A DNA stretch of 48,356 nucleotides from Deltaproteobacteria bacterium (GTDB taxonomy: Bacteria > Desulfobacterota > DSM-4660 > Desulfatiglandales > HGW-15), in assembly GCA_019308985.1 (NCBI GenBank), contig JAFDHB010000012.1, positions 1-48,356 on the forward strand, given 5' to 3'. Below the pieces are notes generated by a model. That model made no database searches. It saw only the letters and a program-made list of their open reading frames with translations, and was not told the origin of the DNA. Shown here piece after piece: positions 1-8,040 of the stretch (the stretch's first letter is position 1; every line of letters begins with the position of its first letter). The position numbers were made by a program, and so were the translations under genes.

Positions 1-2
1 CT

Positions 3-512
3 GCCAGCTTCATGCTCATAGCGGCCATGAATCCATGCCCGTGCGGGTTCCTGGGAGACATGAAGCACGATTGCAGGTGTACGCCCCTCCAGGTACGGCG
101 ATATCGGTCCAAGATCTCCGGGCCCCTCATGGACCGAATTGATATCCACATGGAGGTCCCTGCTGTTCGGTTCAGGGATCTGACTGCGAACGGAGAGGGC
201 CGGTCATCAAAAGAAATCTACAAGAGGGTCAAGAAGGCCAGGCTCATTCAGGCGGCGCGTTTCAGCAGATCGAAGGTTCATGTCAACTCGGGGATGTCTA
301 CCAGGCAAATGAAGAAGTTTTGCCGGTTGGACGGAGATTCCAGAGATCTCCTCGAAAGGGCCATGGACAGGTTCGGTTTGAGTGCCAGAGCCCACTCCAG
401 GATACTCAAGATAGCCAGGACCATAGCCGACCTGGAGGAGAGCCAAGAAGTCAATGCTTCCCACGTGGCAGAGGCCATCCAGTACAGGTCCCTGGACAGA
501 CGCCTGCTGTAA
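3..512 (+). CDS. comM: ComM/YifB-type AAA+ ATPase, C-terminal part (5' end outside window)
   Basis: This is the C-terminal part of a magnesium-chelatase-like AAA+ ATPase of the YifB/ComM family. The frame is open from base 3 and the gene begins upstream of the window. The 169 residues present start in the ATPase core (AMNPCPCGF) and carry the second cysteine pair DCRC and the conserved stretch ISGPLMDRIDIHMEVP. They end in the helical Mg_chelatase_C domain (IQYRSLDRRLL). ComM is known as a branch-migration helicase acting in natural transformation in some gammaproteobacteria; the role in this lineage is not established. The C-terminal ending is normal for the family and its TAA (510-512) abuts the left end of the transposase element, so the insertion did not truncate the gene. 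Confidence 0.9.
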   Translation, partial: ASFMLIAAMNPCPCGFLGDMKHDCRCTPLQVRRYRSKISGPLMDRIDIHMEVPAVRFRDLTANGEGRSSKEIYKRVKKARLIQAARFSRSKVHVNSGMSTRQMKKFCRLDGDSRDLLERAMDRFGLSARAHSRILKIARTIADLEESQEVNASHVAEAIQYRSLDRRLL

Positions 513-1595
513 TTTAAGGGACGTTGTTGACTACTTATACTAACTCTCTTCTTCGATCTATAATTCTTGCGACGGCTGAGGTGGTGATCCCGAGTTGCCG
601 AGCGGCTTCCGCAAACGACAAACCGTATTCAACTGTCAATAGGATAGCCAGTTCGGCGCGGACTTGTGAGACCTCTCTCCTCCGGCTTCCATTCCTCAGC
701 GCTTCCATGGATATGCCCGATGCGTTGCATGCCGCCTCGATCGTCGCCATCGCTTTCTCTTGCCGCTCTTTTGGCGTAAATCTGTACTTTTTTGACAAAT
801 CCACTTCCTGGGTCACCCGCTCAACGAACTCACCGGATCCTAAGATTCGATCGTCGAACAGTTCACCGTCACCAATGCGCCTCAAAGCCTTGACTTGACT
901 CCAGCCTCCCAGGGAACGAACCAACCCTCCACCAACCAAGTGCGGCTGACTTCCAAGCTCGACTCCCTTTTGAACAAACTGTCGATACGCTCGCCTTGCC
1001 GCTTTCTTCGATGAACCGAACCAGGCAAGGACATAATCACAATCCTGCCAGGCATTCTTTCTTCTTCCCATCACGGCCGAATGCCCACACCACCGATACC
1101 AGTCTAGTGTTGCAAAGGTATCCACAAGACCTGATCGCAAAGGATTTAGGTGAATGTAGCGAACAAGCTCCATAAAGTAGGTATCCTCGTCGCATACAAT
1201 CGATTTGTAGCGGTTTTCAAACAGGTGACCGTGCCGCTTATGGCGTTTGTTGAAGGAGATCGCATATCCGGTAAGCAGCTTTCTCATAAAGGCAGACAAT
1301 CCTGACTGACCGCTGCGCAACAAAATATGAGCATGGTTGGTCAGGAGGGCCCAGGCATACACTGAGGTCATCAAATCGACAGACAGCCCTTCAAGCCGGT
1401 CGACAAAATTCTTTCGGTCCTTATCATCCTCTACAATCTTATTGCGCTCTATTCCCCGGATAATGACATGATGAAGGGTCCCAGGGGAATCGAGACGCGC
1501 TTGCCTTGGCATTTGGACCTCTCTGAGATTTTGAGTTCTTGGCAGCCTTTGCCATATTGGCTTTTGTGCAAAATGTCAACAACGTCCCTAAATTT
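511..1595 (-). mobile_element. RAYT (IS200-like) transposase element with inverted ends
   Basis: This is a single-gene element bounded by inverted repeats. The left end (511-531) and right end (1575-1595) share the 15-bp core AGGGACGTTGTTGAC in opposite orientation, flanked by similar A/T-rich bases (AATTTA against AAATTT). The ends enclose one leftward Y1-transposase ORF. The element lies exactly between the stop codons of comM (TAA 510-512) and the leftward FHA-GAF gene (TAA at 1597-1595). IS200/IS605-like and RAYT elements normally have palindromic ends and make no target duplication, and no flanking duplication is visible here. Confidence 0.8.
535..1512 (-). CDS. REP-associated tyrosine transposase (Y1_Tnp family)
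   Basis: The 325-residue protein is a single-strand DNA transposase of the TnpA-REP (RAYT) type. The HUH metal motif is H60-A-H62 in TNHAHILL, and the likely nucleophile is Y119 in VRYIHLNPLRSGLV. The basic stretch NKRHKRHGHLFENRYK lies between them, as in the family. RAYTs usually end soon after the catalytic domain. This one continues for about 170 residues into a region ending in a helix-turn-helix-like segment (SFAEAARQLGITTSAVARI, about 298-316), resembling the DnaA-like or HTH tails of longer members. The ORF is intact, with no frameshift or early stop, so the enzyme may be active. The only neighbours inside the element are its inverted ends. Confidence 0.88.
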   Translation of the reverse strand: MPRQARLDSPGTLHHVIIRGIERNKIVEDDKDRKNFVDRLEGLSVDLMTSVYAWALLTNHAHILLRSGQSGLSAFMRKLLTGYAISFNKRHKRHGHLFENRYKSIVCDEDTYFMELVRYIHLNPLRSGLVDTFATLDWYRWCGHSAVMGRRKNAWQDCDYVLAWFGSSKKAARRAYRQFVQKGVELGSQPHLVGGGLVRSLGGWSQVKALRRIGDGELFDDRILGSGEFVERVTQEVDLSKKYRFTPKERQEKAMATIEAACNASGISMEALRNGSRRREVSQVRAELAILLTVEYGLSFAEAARQLGITTSAVARIIDRRRELV

Positions 1596-2488
1596 TAGAG
1601 TTTTGAGGTGAACCAGCCGTACTCTATGGCCATTGCCGTCCGTCTGCTCAGATCATAAAACAGGGAAAGGTCCTCTTTTCTGAAACCATAGGGGCTACTC
1701 AAGGAGTCCACATATAGGACCCCAAGGATCTTCGAGATACCGATCAGAGGAACGCACATCACACTTTCGATCCTAAAGAGCTTGAGGGTCTCTGCGAGAT
1801 CCTCCTCCGCGCCGGCATTACTGGTGTCGGAGATGACCACCGCCTTCCCTTCTTTGAATACCTTTTCAACCACCTCGCGGGAATAATTGAGGGTTGGTCC
1901 ATACCCCTGTCTTCTTGACTTGGAGATAATCTTCTTGATGGTTCCAGTCTCAGGGTCGGCAATAGCGACAACGGCCCGGTCAACTCTCTTCAGGAAACTA
2001 AATATGTTATCAATGACACCTTCCAGGGCCTCGTTTATATCTTCCTTCATCAGGATCTCATAGATATTGTAGACCAGCTCTCGTCTCTTCTGGTAGGTCC
2101 TGTGACGTCTTTCTTGAAAAAGGGCGCTGTTACCCTTATGAGGCTCCTCATCTTCCGGCATATCATGAATAAGTGAATCAAGGTGGTGTCTGCACCCAAT
2201 GCCGATACAAATGATGCTCATTCCAATCATGATCGGCACAGCTTCCTTGACCTCCAACTCAATTCCGGGGCTCAGGAAATTCCCGCTGAAAAATGTGCCG
2301 TTCTGGCTATTCAGATCGGTCAAGAAGTACCTTTCGCCCTCTTTCCTTATTCTCAGGTGCTTCAAGGATACGGTCCTGTCCAGGATCTGGATATCATTAT
2401 CCGAGGACCGACCGACATATATGGTCTCCTTCTCAAAATCAAAACCCTTGCCCTGATCAGGGCCATTCAAGATGTAAATTCTTGTCAT
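1595..2488 (-). CDS. FHA domain-GAF domain protein (paralogue 1)
   Basis: This is a 297-residue soluble protein. It has an N-terminal FHA phosphothreonine-binding domain (about residues 1-95; GRSSDNDIQILDRTVSLKH, then LNSQNGTFFSG), a linker with a conserved CIGIGC segment, and a C-terminal GAF domain (about 140-295; VMCVPLIGISKILGVLYVD). There is no catalytic output domain, so it probably senses a ligand or phosphoprotein and acts through partner binding. The same architecture recurs at 29976-30881, including the opening IYILNGPxQGK. A TATAAT hexamer lies on the minus strand at 2505-2500, only 12 bases before the ATG, and no Shine-Dalgarno sequence is visible. The gene could therefore have a very short leader, or this start could be wrong. 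Confidence 0.88.
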   Translation of the reverse strand: MTRIYILNGPDQGKGFDFEKETIYVGRSSDNDIQILDRTVSLKHLRIRKEGERYFLTDLNSQNGTFFSGNFLSPGIELEVKEAVPIMIGMSIICIGIGCRHHLDSLIHDMPEDEEPHKGNSALFQERRHRTYQKRRELVYNIYEILMKEDINEALEGVIDNIFSFLKRVDRAVVAIADPETGTIKKIISKSRRQGYGPTLNYSREVVEKVFKEGKAVVISDTSNAGAEEDLAETLKLFRIESVMCVPLIGISKILGVLYVDSLSSPYGFRKEDLSLFYDLSRRTAMAIEYGWFTSKL

Positions 2489-2943
2489 TGCCGGTAATTA
2501 TTATAAACTATAGCGAATTGCTCATAAAAGAATCAGATTTACCACCGATAGAAGGATTGTTTGACTAGTTGCATTTTAATATACTACACTATGGCTATTT
2601 TAACAAGCCCCCTTTCCCTTGGGCAAACTTCAAGAAACGAATGAGTTTCACCAGGACAAGGCCGGGTTTGGCATGATCATAGCGTGCCTCGGCACTTCCA
2701 CCTGGGATGCGGATGTGGAACCAGTATTCGCAAACTTCTTCATTGATACCGCCCCTCCCGGCAAAAATTGGATAGGGCGCTGGTAGGATAGAATAGGTAG
2801 GAATCTACGCAAATCCCAGGGAGCGGGATTCGGTCGGCGGGTCAAAGCGGAAAAAGGGGTAACATTATGTGCATGAAAGATATATGAAGAACTCATATCA
2901 GTGCTCCTTGGCTTTACTCAGGGGGTGTGCAAGGTGACTTTGG

Positions 2944-3003
2944 CCTTATTCAGCCGCATAAAACTCCAGACTCCTGTCTGGAGTTTTATGCGGCTGAATA
3001 AGG
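2944..3003. repeat. Perfect 28-bp palindrome with 4-base loop
   Basis: The left arm 2944-2971 (beginning CCTTATTCAGCCGCATAAAA) is the exact reverse complement of the right arm 2976-3003, with loop TCCT (2972-2975). No T-tract follows, so it is not a standard intrinsic terminator. It is not a piece of the roughly 155-bp dispersed repeat found elsewhere in the window. Confidence 0.95.
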
Positions 3004-3512
3004 TCTGGGGCCCAGGTATTTGGAGGGACAAATCATATTACACTCTATCAATTTTTATGCCAGAACTCATCATCGGCCGTTTTTCCTTGCTGCTGAAACG
3101 AATCGGGACAACAAAGGATAGAAATCAGGAAAAATCTAGTCATGGAAGGAGGTTAGGTCTTGAGACAATCGCATCTCGATTGAGATTTAGAGAGTACCCG
3201 AAAGTGGGGTTGCAAGGTCGAATCTCCAAATGCCCAAGAAATTGTGCGTTTTGGCAAGCCGGGTGCCTCCCACCGGAGGAGCCCTGTGTCTCCCTCGGGA
3301 ATCAGTTCGGGCGAAGGGGGATTATTGACACCCCCAAGTAACTCGCCCTATACTGCTTCTCCATAACTGGGCGGCACACCTTTAATGAGGATTGAAATCC
3401 ATGCCCTCCCCGCATGGCGGGATCTTCGACAGGGCATGCTCAGAGGTCAAAGGTTATGCCGTGATAAGCAGGCGAAGAATCCAGGAGCCAGAACCCGAGC
3501 AAGGAGGAAAAC

Positions 3513-3605
3513 ATGAAGATTGCAAGATTCGTCATAGATACCCACGTTCACGCACAGCGTCACGCTGCAGGACCGGATTTCAAGAAAAAGGGGATGGTGG
3601 ATTGA
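3513..3605 (+). pseudogene. Amidohydrolase-like N-terminal remnant
   Basis: A strong ribosome-binding site (AAGGAGG, 3501-3507) sits five bases before an ATG that opens a 30-codon frame. The frame begins MKIARFVIDTHVHAQRHA and ends in TGA. The IDTHVH segment is the metal-binding first strand of amidohydrolase-2 family enzymes, where the two histidines ligate the metal. Such enzymes are usually over 250 residues, and I could not follow the rest in any frame downstream, so the gene has lost its body by deletion. The alternative, a real 30-residue peptide, is less likely given the motif. Confidence 0.6.
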
Positions 3606-3835
3606 GAGTCCGTTTTCCTCGGGTGTAAGCCACGCTGACGCGCTTCTCCCCACAGCAGGATCAGGAGATGACTACGTCGCGCCCTAATCCTGTCTTTTTC
3701 TCTGGACAAATCGGGTTTATTCGGGTCAAAGGACATCCAGAAATAGACTAGAGGCGAAATCTTTGGTACAATTTGATTGTTTGTGCCAGGGCCTAATGTG
3801 TGCAAAGCGGCCGATAAGTGAGGGGGATTGCTGAA

Positions 3836-6187
3836 TTGAAAAAGGTCATTAAAGCCCTAATCTGGGTGTTCCTGCTCCTGGCTTTCGTTGCTGGAGGCAT
3901 TGGTGCAGGCCTCTGGTACGTCTGGTCAAGTAACCTCCCCTATATTGGATCGCTCAAGGAATATAGTCCTCCCATAATATCAGAGATATACAGTGAAGAT
4001 GGTGAGGTGATCGGCCGGTTCTGGGAGGAGAAAAGGATAGTGGTGCCCCTGGATCAGGTTCCGAAACACCTCATCCAGGCATTCATTGCAGCAGAAGACG
4101 CAAGGTTTTTCCAACACCAGGGCATTGATATCCCGGGAATCGTACGGGCCTTTGTCAAGAACCTCAAGGCAGGCAGGATAGAGCAGGGGGGGAGCACGAT
4201 AACCCAACAGGTGACCAAGTCTCTCTTGCTGAAGAACCCGGAGAAGACCTATAGAAGGAAGTTCAGGGAGGCGATCCTGTCTTTTCAGATCGAAAAGAAC
4301 TTCTCCAAAGAACAGATTCTGTTCCTCTATCTGAATCAGATTTATCTCGGGCACGGTGCTTACGGTGTTGAGGCGGCTGCGAGGACCTATTTCAACAAGA
4401 GTGTGTCTGAACTGAGTTTGGCGGAATCGGCCCTTCTTGCGGGTCTCCCTCAGGCACCCAGTCGTTATTCGCTCATAAATCATTTTGACAGGGCAAAGGC
4501 GAGACAGAAATATGTCTTGTCCCGCATGAGAGAGGAAGGTTTTATTACGGAAGAGGAGGAACGCAAAGCCCTACAAGCCAAAGTGGATGTAACCAGACCT
4601 GAGGAGAATCCTTTTGAAAAGGCTCCCTACTTCACGGAGTACGTGCGTAGGTACCTCGTTCAGAAATACGGCAGGGATTTGTTGTACAGGGGAGGGTTGA
4701 GAGTCTATACCACCCTCGACCTCAAAATGCAGCGGGCCGCCCAGGAGGCCCTGAGGAAGGGCTTGAGGGAATTGGACAAGAGGGAAGGCTACCGGGGACC
4801 CTTGAAATATCTCGGCCCGGAAGAGATGGCGGAATACAAAAGGGATGCCTTGGAAAAGTACAAAGAGCATCCCCCCGAAGTGGGTGACGTAGTCGAGGGC
4901 CTGGTAGAGAAGGTGGACGACGAGCGGAAAGAGGTCATAATCAGCATAGGTGAAGGGCTCGGTGTGCTCCTCCTCTCTGAAATGAAATGGGCCAGGAGGC
5001 CTGATCCGGATGTGCCTTATTACAGGGCCGTTCTGAAGAAGCCCAGCGAAGCACTCGGCCCTGGAGACGTGGTGCTCGTGAAGATAAAAGGGGAGGGGAA
5101 AGGGCCTTTTGACTGGGTCCTTTGTTTGGAACAGGAGCCGGAGGTTGAAGGCGCCATATTTTGCATGGAGGCCTTCACCGGAAGAGTACGCGCCATGGTG
5201 GGTGGGAAGGACTTTCATAAGAGTCAATTCAACAGGGCTATTCAAGCCAAACGTCAGCCGGGTTCAGCTTTCAAGCCCATCATATACGTTGCAGCCATTG
5301 ACTGGGGGATGAATCCCTCCACCGTAATTCTGGACGCTCCCTACATTTCCAGGATGAAGCCCGGGGAAGAACCCTGGCGACCTAAAAACTACAAGGAAAA
5401 ATTTTTCGGCCCCACGCTGCTGCGGACGGGGTTGATCATGTCCCGTAACGTCATTACAGTAAAGATACTCAACACAATAGGGGTTGACTATGTAATCCGT
5501 TACGCCAGGCGGATGGGCATAGAAGCCGATCTCAACGAGGATCTCTCCCTGGCCCTTGGATCGTCAGGCATTTCTCTCTCGGAGTTGACCAAGACTTACG
5601 CCGTATTCGCCAACGGTGGTATGACGGTAGAGCCCATATTCATCAACAGGATCGAGGACCGAGACGGCAGGGTAATCGAGGAAAACCAGCCTGTGCTCGG
5701 GGAGGCTATCTCTAAGGAAACGGCCTTTGTCATGACAGACCTGCTTAGATCCGCCATCCGAGAGGGCACCGGCTGGAGGATCAGGGCCTTGAAGAGGCCT
5801 GCTGCCGGCAAGACCGGGACCACTAACGACCTGAGGGACGCCTGGTTCATGGGATACACTCCAGGCCTCGTTACCGGAGTTTGGGTGGGATATGATGACC
5901 GAAGGCCCATGGGCAAAGGTGAGACAGGATCGAGGGCGGCAAGCCCCATATGGTTATATTTCATGAAGGAAGTTTTGAAGGACAAACCGGTTGAAGATTT
6001 CTCCGCTCCGGAAGGCGTGGTATTTGCAAAGATTGATTCCAAGACCGGTCTTCTCGCCGGCCCTTACTCGGAGAAGACGGTGTTTCAGGCATTCAAAAAG
6101 GGGGACGAACCAAGAGAATATACCCCAAGGCCCAAGACAGCGAAAACGGGGCATTTTTCGCAATTTGACATGGATTTCTCCCGCTAA
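3836..6187 (+). CDS. mrcA: Penicillin-binding protein 1A, bifunctional transglycosylase/transpeptidase
   Basis: This is a class A PBP that polymerises lipid II and cross-links peptidoglycan at the inner membrane. The TTG at 3836 is preferred because AGGGGG (3821-3826) lies nine bases upstream and it opens the membrane anchor MKKVIKALIWVFLLLAF; GTG at 3818 is the in-frame alternative. Numbered from TTG (783 residues), the GT51 domain spans about 45-230 with catalytic Glu87 in EDARFFQHQGID, GGSTITQQVTKSLLL and LNQIYLGHGAYGVEAAA. An inserted OB-like region (about 310-420) precedes the transpeptidase domain, with nucleophile Ser477 in GSAFK, SRN, and K659-T-G-T. It stands alone, convergent with the histidine kinase gene. 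Confidence 0.95.
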   Translation: MKKVIKALIWVFLLLAFVAGGIGAGLWYVWSSNLPYIGSLKEYSPPIISEIYSEDGEVIGRFWEEKRIVVPLDQVPKHLIQAFIAAEDARFFQHQGIDIPGIVRAFVKNLKAGRIEQGGSTITQQVTKSLLLKNPEKTYRRKFREAILSFQIEKNFSKEQILFLYLNQIYLGHGAYGVEAAARTYFNKSVSELSLAESALLAGLPQAPSRYSLINHFDRAKARQKYVLSRMREEGFITEEEERKALQAKVDVTRPEENPFEKAPYFTEYVRRYLVQKYGRDLLYRGGLRVYTTLDLKMQRAAQEALRKGLRELDKREGYRGPLKYLGPEEMAEYKRDALEKYKEHPPEVGDVVEGLVEKVDDERKEVIISIGEGLGVLLLSEMKWARRPDPDVPYYRAVLKKPSEALGPGDVVLVKIKGEGKGPFDWVLCLEQEPEVEGAIFCMEAFTGRVRAMVGGKDFHKSQFNRAIQAKRQPGSAFKPIIYVAAIDWGMNPSTVILDAPYISRMKPGEEPWRPKNYKEKFFGPTLLRTGLIMSRNVITVKILNTIGVDYVIRYARRMGIEADLNEDLSLALGSSGISLSELTKTYAVFANGGMTVEPIFINRIEDRDGRVIEENQPVLGEAISKETAFVMTDLLRSAIREGTGWRIRALKRPAAGKTGTTNDLRDAWFMGYTPGLVTGVWVGYDDRRPMGKGETGSRAASPIWLYFMKEVLKDKPVEDFSAPEGVVFAKIDSKTGLLAGPYSEKTVFQAFKKGDEPREYTPRPKTAKTGHFSQFDMDFSR

Positions 6188-6207
6188 TTTCCAAAGGTTT
6201 CGGCAGG

Positions 6208-8037
6208 TCAGTCCTGATCCGCCTTCCTATCTTCGTAAATGGGAAGCTTCACAACCAGTGTGGTCGTCTTTTTACCCGTGCGGATCTTTATCTTGCCCTT
6301 TAGGATTCGAATAATACGATGGGTTATGTAAAGACCCCTGCCGCGACCTTCCCCTTCCAGGAGCCTGAGCCGCTCTTCCTCGGAGATGTGGCCCGTGTTG
6401 CTGATCTCAGCGCAGGCCCACTTGCCCTCCCGATAAGTACGTATGGAGAGATCTCCGCCTTTTAGGGGAATGGCGTTAGTCGCATTGTTTAGGAGGTTGT
6501 CAAGTATCCGTTCGAGGTGTAAGGGGTAGCAATACACATAAAGAGGATCTTGGAAGGGCCCTTCGGTGAGTCTGACGTTTTGTTTCAGGAGCTGGCTGAT
6601 TGCCTCCTTGTTTATCTCAAAGCGCTTTTTCAGGACTTCTGTGAGATTTACTACCTGCTCCTTGCCCAGCTCGTAAAGACTCAGGGCCATTTCTTGGAGA
6701 CGGCTCGTCTCTTCCAGGAGAATTTCCACATACTTTTTGATCTTGGTGTCCTCTTCGATCGATTTCTCCATTTCAAGAAGGTCCTTTAGCCGTCGCGCAA
6801 ACCCGGCAGTGGCAATTGCCGGGTTCTTAAAGTCATGGAGGATATCGTCCAGTTGTTCCATCCTTTGGGCCTTCATCAACTCCCTGCCAAGGAAGAGAAA
6901 GATTTCGATCTCTTCTTCCGTGTACCTTTGTCTTTGGTCCAGGGCATCAAAGGTCATGAAGTGGGTAATCTCATCACCCACGCTCAGGGGCACATAAAGG
7001 ATGGAATTTACAAAACGCTCCGCCGCGGACTTCTTCACGACATCTGATACAAGTTGACTTTTTTGAGGGTCTACGACCAGGAGATATGACTGGGTAATGA
7101 CCTCGCAAGGAGTCTCTTTTATGTCCTGTCTGCGGTTGAGGATGACCTCGAAGGCCGGCTCACTGGCCACGGGGAATCTCTTGCCTATGCTGTGATAGGC
7201 GGTCGGGTATCCGGCCTCAAGGATCACGTACTCCATATCATCGGAGACAGAAAAAAGCGCGCAGCTTTGAACATTGATTATGTCGGCAAGTTCAGGGATG
7301 ACCCGGTTGAAGATTTCCTTCATTTTCACCCCTTCTCTTGCCCCAAGCTTCAGGAAGATGTTCCTGACGATTGTTTCCTTCTTTTCATTGGCCCGGTGCA
7401 TGTCCAGGATCTTTTTTCTGGCGATAACGAAGCTCAGTCTCCTGGCCATCAGCTCCGCGACCTGTACTTCTATGGGATTGAACTTACGGTCCTTTTCCTT
7501 GTAATATACCTGTATGACTCCAACCCTGTCCCGCTCATGGGGTGCAAAACTGGTAATTGTCAGGGGGATAGCCATAACAGAAAAGGTCCCTTTCCTCTCT
7601 ATCACTGCCTTGTCGTGATAGAGTTTCTCTTTCAAGATGTTAGGTACCAGGTATGTTTGACGGGATTTTACGACTTTTCCTGCAACACTCTCTTCAAGGG
7701 GGATAAATGTTTCCCTGTCCTCCTCATGGGAGGGGAAGGAACCGTAGGAAAGCATCTGGCCTGTTTCCGGGTCATATATCCGCACTGAAGCCGAATGGGC
7801 CCCAAGAAATTCGACCATGTATCGGGTCACCCTCGAAAGGATTTCCCTCTCAGAGAGATCGGGGTTGATGTCGATTATCTCGTCGACCTGATTGGATAAT
7901 TCCGCAAGAAATTCTGGAAGGATTTGGTCCCTGATCCATTCAATCAGGTTCCTCCAAAACGTTGCGTCTTCAGTGGGCTCGGCAGCCCATTCTTGCCTGA
8001 GTATTCGCTCTATTATTTCTTCCGTGTTCTTCCACAT
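6208..8037 (-). CDS. Soluble GAF-domain sensor histidine kinase
   Basis: This is a 609-residue kinase without membrane segments. An N-terminal helical region (1-60) is followed by two GAF-like sensor domains (about 65-215 and 240-385) and the dimerisation/phosphoacceptor helix with His401 in HDFKNPAIATAGFARR. The catalytic ATPase domain follows, with N-box DNLLNNATNAIP and G-box GRGRGLYITHR. HDFKNP in place of HELRTP is typical of cytosolic GAF kinases. No receiver domain or response regulator is adjacent, so it is an orphan. The gene starts three bases after the aminotransferase stop codon on the same strand, which implies co-transcription and translational coupling. The ligand cannot be told from sequence. 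Confidence 0.9.
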   Translation of the reverse strand: MWKNTEEIIERILRQEWAAEPTEDATFWRNLIEWIRDQILPEFLAELSNQVDEIIDINPDLSEREILSRVTRYMVEFLGAHSASVRIYDPETGQMLSYGSFPSHEEDRETFIPLEESVAGKVVKSRQTYLVPNILKEKLYHDKAVIERKGTFSVMAIPLTITSFAPHERDRVGVIQVYYKEKDRKFNPIEVQVAELMARRLSFVIARKKILDMHRANEKKETIVRNIFLKLGAREGVKMKEIFNRVIPELADIINVQSCALFSVSDDMEYVILEAGYPTAYHSIGKRFPVASEPAFEVILNRRQDIKETPCEVITQSYLLVVDPQKSQLVSDVVKKSAAERFVNSILYVPLSVGDEITHFMTFDALDQRQRYTEEEIEIFLFLGRELMKAQRMEQLDDILHDFKNPAIATAGFARRLKDLLEMEKSIEEDTKIKKYVEILLEETSRLQEMALSLYELGKEQVVNLTEVLKKRFEINKEAISQLLKQNVRLTEGPFQDPLYVYCYPLHLERILDNLLNNATNAIPLKGGDLSIRTYREGKWACAEISNTGHISEEERLRLLEGEGRGRGLYITHRIIRILKGKIKIRTGKKTTTLVVKLPIYEDRKADQD

Positions 8038-8040
8038 ATT

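Larger units (their letters stand above)
2489..3835. other. Gene-poor stretch with a large palindrome and a gene remnant
   Basis: About 1.3 kb lies between the divergent FHA-GAF and PBP1A genes. No full-length gene with a recognisable product or good start signal was found on either strand. It holds a 60-bp perfect palindrome (2944-3003) and a 30-codon amidohydrolase fragment with an excellent ribosome-binding site (3513-3605). The open frames between 2648 and 3341 have no family resemblance, and one runs straight through the palindrome. A weak promoter-like pair before the PBP1A gene (TTGATT 3773-3778, TAATGT 3794-3799, 15-base spacer) is not convincing. The stretch looks like decayed sequence. 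Confidence 0.6.

Noticed and set aside
2500..2505. TATAAT on the minus strand just before the first FHA-GAF gene, suggesting a leaderless transcript
   Set aside because: No matching -35 hexamer (TTTATG at the right distance is poor), so it is noted but not called as a promoter.
2648..2896. 82-codon open frame on the minus strand
   Set aside because: Composition and content look non-coding, with no recognisable motif.
2901..3341. 146-codon open frame on the + strand
   Set aside because: It runs through the perfect palindrome, has no family resemblance and no ribosome-binding site.
4571..5245. 224-codon open frame antisense to the PBP1A gene
   Set aside because: It is the complement of a well-conserved coding region, and its sequence has no protein family features.
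7192..7788. 198-codon open frame antisense to the histidine kinase gene
   Set aside because: It is a shadow of the kinase coding sequence; the translated product shows no domain.
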